DNA of 64,000 nt. It comes from Coptis chinensis. Its lineage: Eukaryota > Streptophyta > Magnoliopsida > Ranunculales > Ranunculaceae. The position numbers and the translations under genes were made by a program. Shown in pieces: positions 32,930 through 44,474 of the stretch. A model generated the notes under the pieces. The model was not told where the DNA came from. It searched no databases and saw nothing but the letters and a program-made list of their open reading frames with translations. How positions within the stretch are numbered: the stretch's first letter is position 1; every line of letters begins with the position of its first letter. Location of the stretch: NCBI GenBank assembly GCA_015680905.1, contig CM027383.1, positions 83,981,001-84,045,000 of the forward strand, given 5' to 3'.

Positions 32930-34630
32930 ATTATTTCATCAAATTTTACGATAATAAGATTGGTCATACCATGATAGAAACATCATAATTAATGCTTGCT
33001 CTTACAAATAATTGGTAAAGGTGAAAACATGGAAATGCCCACCAATACTTGACTTAAGTACTTCCAGGCTAGTTCACTTGGCACCAGTATCATGGGGATT
33101 TCCATTGTGTCTCCATGATACCATCAACTATTGATTCCTAACCTAAATATACTATTAGCAGTTGTATATTAATAGCAGTTCTTACATATACTAATATTAG
33201 TAGTTATATGGAAGAACTATTCATAACCTCGAGTGTATGAATTCTCTAATTATATATATGGTAGTTCAACTTCTCTGGTTCACTACAAAACTTATAGTAA
33301 GAACCCTTTACAGGAATGATGTCAAACTGGTTGACATGATTCTTTTGAGGCGGTCAAGAAGGTTGGCACAACAGGATGCTTCTTGAGGTCATTCTAGGAA
33401 CATCCTGAGTGCTTCGTTTGACTGGTTCATATGTTGATGGGCAGACGAAGAAGCATTCCAATATATAAAAGTGCTTTCTTATTAAGTTGTATAGATTCTT
33501 ATGCTATAATTTTTTATTTATTGGTGCTGAATTATGAGCTGTCCTTCTAGGGAATGATTTGTTCTTACTGTTTCTAACTGAAATGTATAAATATAGATGA
33601 TGGGCAAATTCAAGAAGAACATTTGTTGCAAATGTTATCTAGAATGATACAATGGATTGACCCACCTCATTAGATTTCAGCCACTATTGAAGATGGAAAA
33701 ACTGAAAAGTTCTATGTTGGGGTCAATTTGAGTTGTCAGTCTTTGTACTATTTATTACCATGCTCACAATTTCTTCTGATTTGTCTCAGTGAAATGTTTG
33801 ATGGTTGTCATGTGTTGCTTTCTGTGGCCCCTCTAACTACTCCCTTGGTGTTTGACAAGCTACTAAAATCATTAAGGTTAGGATCATCCTCCTCGATATA
33901 ACACTACTACAACACTTCTCAATACCACTGCTACAAGCCTCTTAGAGCTTAAGGAGAGTGTCAAAGGTAATTGAGGTGTAAATGTGTAATCCTCAAAGTT
34001 TATCTGTCTTCAAGGTATGATTATCCAACTAAATAGAGTCACCACCTATTTATATCCAACATTCATATATTAAATCTCAGTGATAGCATTCAATTGCCCA
34101 AGTCTTTCTGTACAACAATCCTTTTATATTATTTTATGTTGTTCTATAGAACGAAATGGTAGATTATGCAGACAGTGAAAGTTCTTCTGAACATGAAGTT
34201 GAGGTGGGAGGTGCATCGAAGATGGGAGTTATGGACTCATGGTTATGGAACTGTTATCTGGTGGCTGGTGTAGGTTGCTCATCAAAGCCAAATGGCGTAA
34301 GTCTCTTGAAATACTTATCAGATTTATGTTTTGCTTATAACTTCAGTCTACTGTTAATGAGACTCCATATAGAGAAGAACACTTACAGTCAAGAGATATC
34401 TTCAGACTATTGGGTGATTTTTGTGTGTTAGGGTAACCATTATGCTATTCCAAGTTGTTATCACTTTCACCCACTTGGTTTGATGTTTTTAAATTCTGAA
34501 CTTAAAATAAATCATTTGGAATTTGTATAGGGTAACAGATATAAGTGCAAAGCAACTGACGGAGAATTGCAGACATGTTCTATGGGTATGAGCCTATCTC
34601 GATCTCTCTTTTAAGTTTACATCATTTTGG

Positions 34631-34668
<38 letters not shown>

Positions 34669-37600
34669 ATTAAAAAAATTAAAAGACCTGGATAAGAAAA
34701 CCATCAATCTATTTCTCTAAATTAGGTTTGGTTGTTACTTTCAATTCTCTAAATCATGCGAATTTCCTTTTATTCATCAATTCTTCAATTTTTTTTTTAC
34801 CTTTTTTTTTATTTATTTTTAGATCTTGATTGGTTGATTGTTTCATTTGAGTACTAATTATTTGATGAATTGATAAAAAAAAATTTAATATGAATTCATC
34901 TGTGCTTGGATTAATTCACTGCTCAAAAGTTATTTGCAATATGAAATAGGGTTGGTCGTAGATTGTAATTAGGTAATCCACCAACTTAAGATTCAGGTAA
35001 GAGTGCGTAATTGTAATCCCTTTGACTTGAATTTTAGATGTTTTAGTTAACTTCGTGTTGGTACCCTTTTTAAAGAAGTCGATTTGGGGATTTGATAAGA
35101 TCTTTTTTGTAATTGGGATTTGCTTTATATGTTTAGTTTCTAAAATTGAGTTTTGGGTATTGCTTACAACATGTAGTTTTTTAAATTGGGTTTTGGGATT
35201 GAATTAAGAAGTAGGAACTGAAGTGGCTTTCAGATTTTTTTTTCCCCCAGACTTTATGTTTTGTAATTGTATTATGAAATATTTTTTCATGTTTTCTATC
35301 TGATGTGGCCATTCGCTTCTCATTTCTTGATTAGGAATTATTTTTCTTGGCCATGGAATATGATTGTTGTTGTTTGTGTTGTAAACCAGTAACTAAAAAA
35401 CTCAATATTTACTTGTCGACAAATGTTATTAAGTTTCTAATATTGTTGGAATATGGTTAGAACGTTTCATTCATTTTTTCTTCAAATTTCACAGAGTTCT
35501 CTTTTGAGCTTGCAATAAACACTACCCTTTTGGTGGTGATCATGTTGATTATTTACTGGATTCAATGTACTTTTATTGCGACCTTGCAAGTTTCCTTCCA
35601 TTTGGGGGCAACAAATTTTGCGCTATTATAGGTACTCTTTTTCTAAGCTTCACTATTGTTTTCTTTTTCTTTTATATACAATGTTCTACTTTATAGCATC
35701 TTATCCCATATTGATCTATGCTTGCTATTTGTAATGGAAACTACTCTCATAAGAACCTTTACAACCTATTTTTTAAATACATTTAATATCTTATGCTTGC
35801 TCTTGCGTAAAATCTAAATGGGAGTCTAAATAGGTTTGATATCTACATAGGTTAGACTATAAAACCTGACCTCTATTTCTTAATGGGAGTCTAAATAGGT
35901 TATGGAGCATTGAGCGTTTCATAACCATGTGAACTGATAGATTCTACTCCATGAACCCCTCTTGAATCTCCAGTACGTAGAGTTCCAGCAGCCCCTAGAT
36001 ATGTGGTGACACGAGGGACTCAATTGAATTACCATAGCTTGTTAACGGCGAATAAATAGAGCAAAAGAATAGTTGCTGCCTCTGTTGCACTAACACATTC
36101 ATACTATGCATTTTACAAGAATGGGCTAGGGGGAAAGGATAGTGTCACTAGCCATGAAATACCTATAACTTTATAAGGGCTTGTGCTATGGCGTTGCATA
36201 AGTTGGCGTACAACGTACTCCTCAATCATGAAAGAAATGACCTGCAAGTAGCAATATAACACTTGAAGGCATGTAGTTACCAATACCGATTTACTTCACG
36301 CTTTGTGTTTATTATTATATTGGATATATGGTTTTATTGAGATAGGTTTTTGATATTTGCGGAAGCGTTACAGTTGGTTATATCATAATGCAAACCTGGA
36401 GCGAGTGGATTTGTGCGAGAATAGCGATTCATTTATCAGATAGTAAACTTTATTTATTTATTTTTTGGGCTTAATTGAATGCTTAGTACAATGGTTTAGT
36501 GTCTAACTGTTACTTCACAACTTTAAATCATGTTAATCAATCCTTGGTGAGTTGGCGAGAATAATGTTGGAAGCCCATTAAGAGAACCTTAAGTTCCATA
36601 GTAATTGAGTACTTGGTATGTTGGCCATTTGCATTGGTGCTGGAGTATGACAATTGGGTATATCAATTTAATGGGCGCACCTAAAAAATTGCAATGGAAT
36701 ATTAATAATTTGCACTTAATGTTAATGTTGTCGGAGTTTGGCATTTTCTTTGTTTACGAGGATGATTCATGCTTTGGTAAATAGTCACATAGTACATAGT
36801 AACATGGCCAATTCTGCTAACATCAACCCGTCTTACAGCTCATCTCTCCTTGGGAATCGATGGTGAAGCCTTACATACTTTGGTCGAAGCTATTGAGATA
36901 TCCCATAAATTTAGTCATTTACTTTATGCACATGACCTGATGATGCACAATCGATTGAGTGAGCAGAATATGATGTTTGCTTCAATCAAGTTGTATATTT
37001 TGTCTGTGTGTGTAGCAATATAACACTTGAAGGCATGCATACTATTTAGGAGCTTAGAAATCTGAATGTGTTATGCACATTTTCAGAATATTGCAACCAA
37101 GCAACTTCCTAGTATGAAGACATTTATTCCACTGCCATATTAGATGGTGGTGTAGTGCATAACCGCATATTTCTTGAATTTAAAGTTGTTTCTCATCTAT
37201 TTTTTTGTGCCAAATTGTTTTGTGGGTAGTACTCATTCATTCATGGAGCAAACATACTTTGAATCCTTGAGAATTCTATAACATAAAACATCAGGGCTTA
37301 GGTTGCCTCTTAAATGTATTTAAAACATTGGAATTTTACACTCTTCGATAAGTTTTGTTTGACATCGCGTGCATCTTGCTAGTATTACTAAATTATATTT
37401 ATTAGTATAATATGTAGTTTTAATTTCATAGTATTTAATGTTATAAATAATATATATAATAAGACAAAGTGGTTTTTTGAGAGAGGTGTTAGTGCACGAC
37501 TGCACGATGTGGATCACGTCAGGGAGGACACGTGTGCGGTAGAGATCTTCTATGGTTGAAGTGGGCTTCGGGCCTAGAGTAAATTTATCTCCAAAAAAAC

Positions 37601-38447
37601 CCAACCCAATAACTATTAATTGAACATCCCAATCAATGGTATGTTTTCTTCATAAATGATACTCACAAATAAATTTGACCATCGCCAAATTAATCTCATA
37701 ATTATTCGTTTTGAAACGTCAAAAAATAATTATTGGATCATCGTGTTTGAACTTTGCATGGGCTTGGGCCTGGGCTTGAAACGCACATTCAAAGTTGAAA
37801 CACACCATAATTGGCTTAGCTTAACTTTAAACACTATTAAGGAAGGATTTGCCTATAATCAATTTTTTGGTAGCTAAAATGTTGCCTACGGAATGGCAAG
37901 GGAAAGAGTACAAAACTAAATTCCTCTCTAACTTCCTCTTCCTAAGAACCGTTACATTATTTTCCACCATTGACTCTTCCTTCCAATAATACTCAATGCT
38001 CTCCAAGACAAATGGAATTGGCAAGGCCAAATTAATTAGCATAGTAATTTGCACGTTAGCACCTCTAAATTAATTGGCTCCTCTTCCTATTAACCTTACC
38101 TCTACTATTTCTGAAAGTTTTCACACAAAAGAAGTTCTCAAGATCGATTCGAGAAGAGTGATGGAGTTAGGAGGTGAAGGTATCTATTCATCTCAGATTT
38201 TTTGTCTTTGTAAATTTTTGTTAATTCTTTTATTTTTCCCTCCATGTTATGTTTTTTCTCCCTTCATTGTTGTTGCTGTCTACATAAAATTATGCTAGTA
38301 TGTATTTGAGTTCATAATTAGCTAGCCTTGATAAGCAAAAAGTTGTCGTTTTTATTACCTTACCCAAAATGGACAAAAGAGTGTTTTCACTATAGACCTA
38401 GAAAAACATAACAAAGAAATGTGCAAAAATAACATAGTATATTAGCA
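32930..38447. other. long non-coding stretch, no recognisable gene
   Basis: About 5.5 kb of AT-rich DNA with intron-like and UTR-like texture. It includes an open frame at 34156-34431 (MVDYADSESSSEHEVEVGG) without recognised homology, a (CT)n tract at 34632-34668, a 26-bp exact direct repeat (36248-36273 and 37012-37037), and a possible first exon around 38161 (ATGGAGTTAGGAGGTGAAG then GT). None is strong enough to call a gene. Confidence 0.4.
34632..34668. repeat. (CT)n microsatellite
   Basis: About 18 CT dinucleotides in a row. Confidence 0.9.
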
Positions 38448-38452
38448 TCACA

Positions 38453-38933
38453 TGTTTCGACCCCACCTACGTGGCAAACGTTCATTAGTAGAGGTCTCCA
38501 CTTTATTCGTTTAATCAACAAGGCTAAAGCCCACTTTGCAATACCATGGATCAATGTACAGGCCCATTAACTCATGTGTCTAAGGCTGAACCTTAGCCAC
38601 ATGGCTTGCCACTAACGTACATTAATTTATGTCCAGATTCATTTCTTATCAAAAAGATAATTATCAGTTGAGAGTTATATTCAATTACAATTACTTAAGC
38701 TACAAGAATACTTGAGCTACAATGAGTCTCTACTCTACCTATATAAATACCAAATTATTTTTCATACAGAACTACGTTCTTGAGACTTGATCCCATCGAT
38801 AATTTGGGTACGTAGGCAACCGAAATGTATAGTCTCAGCATTCACTCAATCGCCATCGCCTTTTCACTACTTTTCTATGTTCTTTATCTCTTTCATCACT
38901 ACTTAGTATTTTGATCATATTTGGTCGAAACAT
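38453..38933 (+). repeat. left LTR of the older gypsy element
   Basis: 481 bp, TGTTTCGACC...GGTCGAAACA, followed by TAATTGGCACCGTCTGCGG, the best-preserved leader of this family in the window. Confidence 0.9.
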
Positions 38934-38939
38934 AATTGG

Positions 38940-40780
38940 CACCGTCTGCGGTTCTTATTCAAAACTGATGACCACGTTCTACAAAAGTTATGAACAATAC
39001 TCGACGAGCCTAAGTTCTCGATGCACTTACTGACGATCATCGCGAATGTGAGGTTCAAGGTCAACCTAGCAGTATCAGACTACTCGATCTTATTCCTTTT
39101 TAACACCCGATTGCATGCGACCCGGCTACCGTTCCACCGATGCGCCAAATTATTCAGCCCGAAGTTATTGCCTCTGACGATTCTTCATCATCTGTTGCGG
39201 ATAATGTCAGTCATATGTCTTAAGAAACACTTCTTCAAAAGTGCACGAGTGTGCGACAAATATAACAACTACTACAAACGCCGTCTGAAACGAACCATTT
39301 CTCTCGAAGATGGTGTTTTATCTGTCACACCACAACGTAACGCACGCCAACAACATAGTTGCGTGTGGGATCATTTAAGTGGTGATGATTAGATTCTCGT
39401 TGTTCGCAATAGTTATCCACGAGTTTAAGACAATAAATACGGACTTTGCAATGGTTACTTTTCACGAATCTCAGCAAAGCATATCGAATTCATATTTATC
39501 CATTATCTTTTGATAGTGACGATGATCGTTTAATATTATTTGTTAGTACGGCTCTTATATCAACTGAATGGAGGCATTCTTGCTTTGAGAAAATTGCATT
39601 GGCCTTGTTTCATGTTGTCAGACGTCTTAAGCTTATTTCAAATAAGGAATAGTCGAAGTTTATACTTATCAAATATCCGCTGCATCAGTTTTTTCGCAAT
39701 GTCTACGGATCGAGTCGGAGAATGGAAAAGTTACCGTAGCGCTTATAACATTGTCTCCGCCACTCATATAGTTAACAAGAGACAAACTTTGGTTTTGCTA
39801 ATGGCTGATTTTCTTATCAATGATATTCCTATGTTGAACACATTACTCGATGAGGAACATGTAGATCCCTAATTGTCAATACCTCCCGAGGGCGATGACT
39901 TGAAATATTTATCGGATATATCAACTGATTGATAGATTTACACCGATAGTTTGCATAATAAGTCTGGCTTTAGTCTTGGTTTTGTCATCTTGAAGCTTAA
40001 TGAAGACATAATTGGGAGGTCTCTACGTTTAGGTTTTGATGCTTCACATAATATGGCCGAGTACGAAACTGTCATTTGAGGTATACGCACAACTCTTCAG
40101 TTGGGGGTGACTAAGTTACAATTAATTATTCTAAGTTAGTTGCTAGCCACTTTGAATGATAATATGCGGCTCGCGATGATAGAATGGACGTTTATTTGGA
40201 CTTAGTTCAACGAATTGTATGAAATTTTACATCTATCAGTATTGTACAATATCCACATTATGATGTAAGGCATCCTGATTTTATCGCATACTTATCCGTG
40301 GAAAATCAAGTTGTCCTTGTCACGACAACACTAGATTAACCACTTATGCTGTCAAATGATTCCAATGAGCTTAGCACTAATAATGTCTTAGTATGATGAC
40401 CAAAAACTCTATCGCAGCAGCACAAGTCTCAATCCTCTCCTTCGTTGTTTTAGGAAGAGCGAACGATTTACTAGGCCTCGAAAAAATTCAGTCAGGACTA
40501 TGTGAACACCACTCCTGGGGGTGAAGTCTCGCTCACATAGCAATGACCCAATGGTATTGGTGGCTATACATGCCAACGGATGTTAAACATTTGTCCAAGA
40601 AGTGTATGCCTTGTCAAAAACATGATATATGATATATGTCAAACTTTTCGTGATGAAGCGACATCCAATCCATAAACCTTGGTCATTTGCAAAATAGGGC
40701 CTTGATATTGTTGGTTTATTTCCGACAACCCCGGCAGTGTTCGTTTCTTGCTCGTCGTAACAAATTATTTTACTAAGTGA
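38940..40780 (+). pseudogene. gypsy gag/RNase H/integrase remnants
   Basis: A gag piece ('VTPQRNARQQHSCVWDHLSG') ends near 39400 and the sequence jumps to RNase H ('CFEKIALALFHVVRRLK'), so about 2.5 kb of PR and RT is gone. The second RNase H is traceable ('IYTDSLHNKSGF'-like, about 39935). The integrase zinc module is seen as 'YWWLYMPTDVKHLSKKCMPC' (about 40560-40620). The integrase core begins ('LDIVGLFPTTP', about 40690) and then is lost after about 30 residues, before the 86-bp repeats. Confidence 0.75.
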
Positions 40781-40974
40781 GCGGACAAAATTAACAAGTT
40801 GAACGAAAAACTGGACAAATATTTGTTAGTCTGTTTCCAGTTCAATAGTTTCTTTTCCGTTATTATCTTTGCGCTTTTCAAGATTTGGTGATCAATAAAG
40901 TCTTTCTTTCACTTTAGTTCTAATGGTATAATTTTGTTTCCATCGCAACATTATTATCGCTATGGACAAAATCT

Positions 40975-41645
40975 GACGAAGTTACCGCGTTTAGCTTCGT
41001 CAGTCTAAGTTTGAATGCTTTTACGCTCGCTTAGTTCGTTACTATCGCTACGACAAAATCTGACGAAGTTATTGAGTTTAGCTTCGTCAGTCTAAGTTTG
41101 AACGCTTTTACACTCGCTTAGTTCATTACTATCGCTACGACAAAATCTAACGAAGTTACTGCGTTTAGCTTCGTCAGTCTAAGTTTGAATACTTTTACGC
41201 TCGCTTAGTTTTTTACTATCGCTACGACAAAATCTGACGAAGTTACCACGTTTAGCTTCGTCAGTCTAAGTTTGAACACTTTTACACTCGCTTAGTTTGC
41301 TACTATCGCTACGACAAAATCTAACAAAGTTACCGCGTTTAGCTTCGTCAGTCTAAGTTTAAACGTTTTTACGCTCGCTTAGTTCATTACTATCGCTATG
41401 ACAAAATCTGACGAAGTTATCGTGTTTAGCTTCGTCAGTCTAAGTTTGAACGCTTTTACGCTCGCTTAGTTCGTTACTATCACTACAATAAAATCTGACG
41501 AAGTTACTGCATTTAGCTTCGTCAGTTTAAGTTAGAATGTTTTTACGCTCGCTTAGTTCGTTACTATCGCTACGACAAATCTGACGAAGTTACCGCGTTT
41601 AGCTTCGTCAGTCTAAGCTTGACTGCTTTTACGCTCGCGTAGTCT
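40975..41645. repeat. ~86-bp tandem repeats, reverse complement of those at 23054-23530
   Basis: About eight units built on 'gctacgacaaaatctgacga', 'gcgtttagcttcgtcagtct' and 'cttttacgctcgcttagtt'. Read on the minus strand they match the unit in the 14535 array. Confidence 0.9.
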
Positions 41646-41859
41646 AATTTTACTCAATTAAGTTAGCATTAGGGGCGTTTTTCTCAACATGGGGGCATCT
41701 CGTTCTATTTCATTTCAACTACTTAAATCAACAACATTGTCAGTTTTCCGCAGGTATGTTCTCTGACATAACAACAATATTCAATACCAAAAGCCATACT
41801 TTATTTTTATTTTTCATCAACAAATTTTTTTAGCTCCATGGTATTACATCTACACAATC

Positions 41860-43080
41860 ACATAATCATTGGTTTGGGAAAATCCAATGGTTCTTTATCA
41901 GTTTTTCGCATAGACAACTTGTACAAATCTTTGTAATTCATTTTTTCACGTTCTAGTTGATCTCCCGTTTCTATTAAAGTCTCTGTCAATTGTCTTACGG
42001 TCGCTCGATTAAATCTTCGTTTTTCTTCTTCGAAATCTGCATTTGCTTCGCTTAGTGCTTTTGGTTAACTATCTTCCGAATTCATTATTTTCCAAACGTT
42101 GAGCCGATTTTTCTGAGCGGATCTTTCCGAGCAAATTACAATTTTCCGACAGTTTCATTATTTTTTCTAAGGCATTGTGCCGATCTTTCTACGAGAAATT
42201 TTCCAAGCGAATTTTTTTGACAACTTCATCATCTTTTCGAAGGCATTGTGCCGATCTTTCTACGAGATATTTTCTGAGCAAATTTTTTTGACAGCTTCAT
42301 TATTTTTTCCAAGGCATTATGCCTATCTTTCTATGAGAAATTTTCCAAACGAATTTTTTTGCCATCTTCATTATTTTTTCTAAGGTATTGTGCCGATTTT
42401 TCCGAGCGAATTGAAACTTTCCGGCAGTTTCATTATTTTTCTACGGCATTGAGCTAATCTTTTTGAGCGAAACTTTTCTCCAGCTTTTTTAATTCTTCTA
42501 CGGCATTGCAGTGCGATAACCCTGAGCATAACCTTTCTTCAGCTTCTTTTTTTTTTCTATGGCATTGTGCCGATCTTTCTAAGGGAAAATTTCCGAGTGA
42601 CACTTTCCGACAGTTTCATTATTTTTTCTAAGAGCATTGCGCCGATCTTTCTGAGTGAAAATTTCCGACAGACATTTTCCGACAACTTCACTATTTGTTA
42701 TAAGGCATTGGCCGATATTTATGACCAACACTTTTCGACAGATTTTTTGAGAGAAAATTTTCTCCAGCTTCTTTCTTTTTTATAAGGCGTTGAGATCTTT
42801 CCGCTTGAATCTTTTCTTTGTAGACTTTTTCGTCGATATTTTTCGCCCGTATAATGCAGTCGTTTCTACCTGCGGCAAAAACAGCAATACAAATTTTCGT
42901 CACTCTTTCAGAACTAAAATTTTAAAATAACTATTAAATTCATTGTTAACATACTTGTTTCATATTATTGAAAATCCTTGACACTGTTTGTCATAATTCC
43001 CAAGATTTTCCGTAGTTTGGTCACATTCCACGACTGGATCGTACTATCCCATAACCTTCTTGCCAGATCATTGTTTCCGA
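41860..43080 (-). pseudogene. extra coiled-coil ORF, antisense copy
   Basis: On the minus strand this matches the last exons of the ORF at 20737-22780, ending near 41870 with the same tail. The last intron is kept at 42870-42954 (GTATGT...TTGCCGCAG on the minus strand) in the same position. The coiled-coil part (42150-42820) has expanded into about ten T-rich units of about 68 bp ('gcattgtgccgatctttct'), so the protein would be a repeated coiled coil. Here the ORF is antisense to gag-pol. Frame breaks make this copy inactive. Confidence 0.7.
42150..42820. repeat. T-rich ~68-bp repeats within the extra ORF
   Basis: Degenerate units contain 'aaggcattgtgccgatcttt', 'gaaattttccgagcgaa' and 'cagcttcattattttttc'. 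They lie where the coiled-coil exon of the other copy has unrepeated sequence. Confidence 0.75.
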
Positions 43081-43089
43081 CTCCAATTT

Positions 43090-44183
43090 CCTTACGCCTG
43101 TGTAATCTCTAAGCAACACATTCTTAATGAAAGAAGAAGTATATACAAAAACACTGAAAACAAGAAAAAGAACGAGAATAGCGTCAAAAGAAAGTTAAAG
43201 TAAACGCCATTAAACACTTGACAACTGGCAACTCATAATTGGAAAAGGGGTAGCTTATTAAGTCAACTCTTTAAGAATCCAGCAAAGAGATGGGAAGAGT
43301 TTCTTCTATGCCAACTTATGATTTTTTTCTTTGTCTGGGAATGCATGGATCCATCTTTCTGTCTACACCTCTATTTCTCATTCTCTTTCCTCTATTTCTC
43401 AGGATATATATCACTAAAGTTAACAAATATTACTTCTCTGAAACAATATTCAAAAGCTCACCGCATGGCTTAATGGCTCTTCTTATGATTATCACTGGTT
43501 GCGTGGTTGCATCGGATTGGATTTCTTAGGTGGCTTCTTGCGCTACTGCATCATTGATTCCAGATCCAATTAGGACATGGAGAGCCCGGATAAAGTTAAA
43601 GAGTCTTTTTGGGAGAGAAGCTCGATCCAGTTTTATAGACCTCAATAGTCTGAGTTGTTTCTAATTCCTTTACACCCAACTTCAAACTTATCTTATCAAA
43701 AAAAAAAATAATAATAAATTCGAACTTATCTAATTAAGTACATATATTTCGTTACACTTCTATGTCCAATTAAGAGTTATCTAAGTCCACTACTTACTCC
43801 AATTCATTCGGAATCTCTTTTCCTCCTAATATTGCTCTACTGTCCATATATTTAATTTTAAATGTCTAATCCTAATATAAATCTTCTACTAACATGAGTA
43901 GTCAAAATCAATTTTATTATTATTACGTAATTATTTCGGTACAGTTTTTGCCATCAATTTCCTTTGCAATTTTTTTTGTGCCACCCATTTCAATTCTCAC
44001 TTCAGCCTTCTTTCATTTAATTACATTGCATCCCATATAATTTAGTTTGACATTATTTCGTTCACAATAATTCACAATTTTTTCACATGACACTTTGTTA
44101 TACATTCCGCTCACTATTTTCTTATTCCATTTTTTTCTTGATTTTTCTTCTCTTCTTTGCCATATGAATTATGTTCACATGCC
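43090..44183. other. non-coding gypsy 3' region
   Basis: Between the extra ORF and the PPT. An open frame at 43290-43529 has hydrophobic, probably chance, content. No homology is recognised. Confidence 0.4.
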
Positions 44184-44196
44184 AAAGAGGGGGCAG
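44184..44196 (+). promoter_or_regulatory. gypsy polypurine tract
   Basis: AAAGAGGGGGCAG immediately before TGTTTCGACC of the right LTR. Confidence 0.85.
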
Positions 44197-44473
44197 TGTT
44201 TCGACCCCCACCTACGTGGCAAACGTTCATTAGTAGATGTCTCCACTTTATTCGTTTAATCAACAAGGCTAAAGCCCACTTTGCAATACCATGGATCAAT
44301 GTACAGGCCCATTAACTCATATGTCTAAGGTTGAACCTTAGCCATATGGCTTGCCACTAACGTACATTAATTTATATCCAAATTTGTTTCTTATCAAAGA
44401 GATAATTATCAGTTGAGAGTTATATTCAATTACAATTACTTAAGCTACAAGAATACTTGAGCTACAAGGAGTC
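44197..44473 (+). repeat. truncated right LTR of the older gypsy element
   Basis: 277 bp matches the left LTR up to 'gctacaaggagtc'. Then the sequence becomes the 3' part of a hAT-type gene with no LTR end or TSD, which indicates a deletion or recombination joint. Confidence 0.85.
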
Positions 44474-44474
44474 C

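Larger units (their letters stand above)
38453..44473 (+). mobile_element. older, degenerate gypsy element of the same family as the array
   Basis: The left LTR (38453-38933) is full length. The right LTR starts at 44197 after a clean PPT (AAAGAGGGGGCAG) and breaks off at about 44473. The internal part has a gag start, a large deletion of PR/RT, the RNase H end, the second RNase H, the integrase zinc module, then an 86-bp repeat array and the extra ORF in antisense. LTRs differ from the 14535 family by roughly a tenth of positions by eye, so this insertion is older. No TSD is visible because the right end is missing. Confidence 0.85.

Noticed and set aside
34156-34431. ORF MVDYADSESSSEHEVEVGG as a possible gene
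   Set aside because: Single acidic stretch, no homology recognised, no clear exon partners or promoter.
38161-38179. ATG GAG TTA GGA GGT GAA G before a GT as a first exon
   Set aside because: Only six codons; no downstream exon before the gypsy LTR at 38453.
41000-41645. 86-bp repeats as a satellite array independent of the retroelement
   Set aside because: The same unit sits next to the same extra ORF in both gypsy copies, so it is part of the element.
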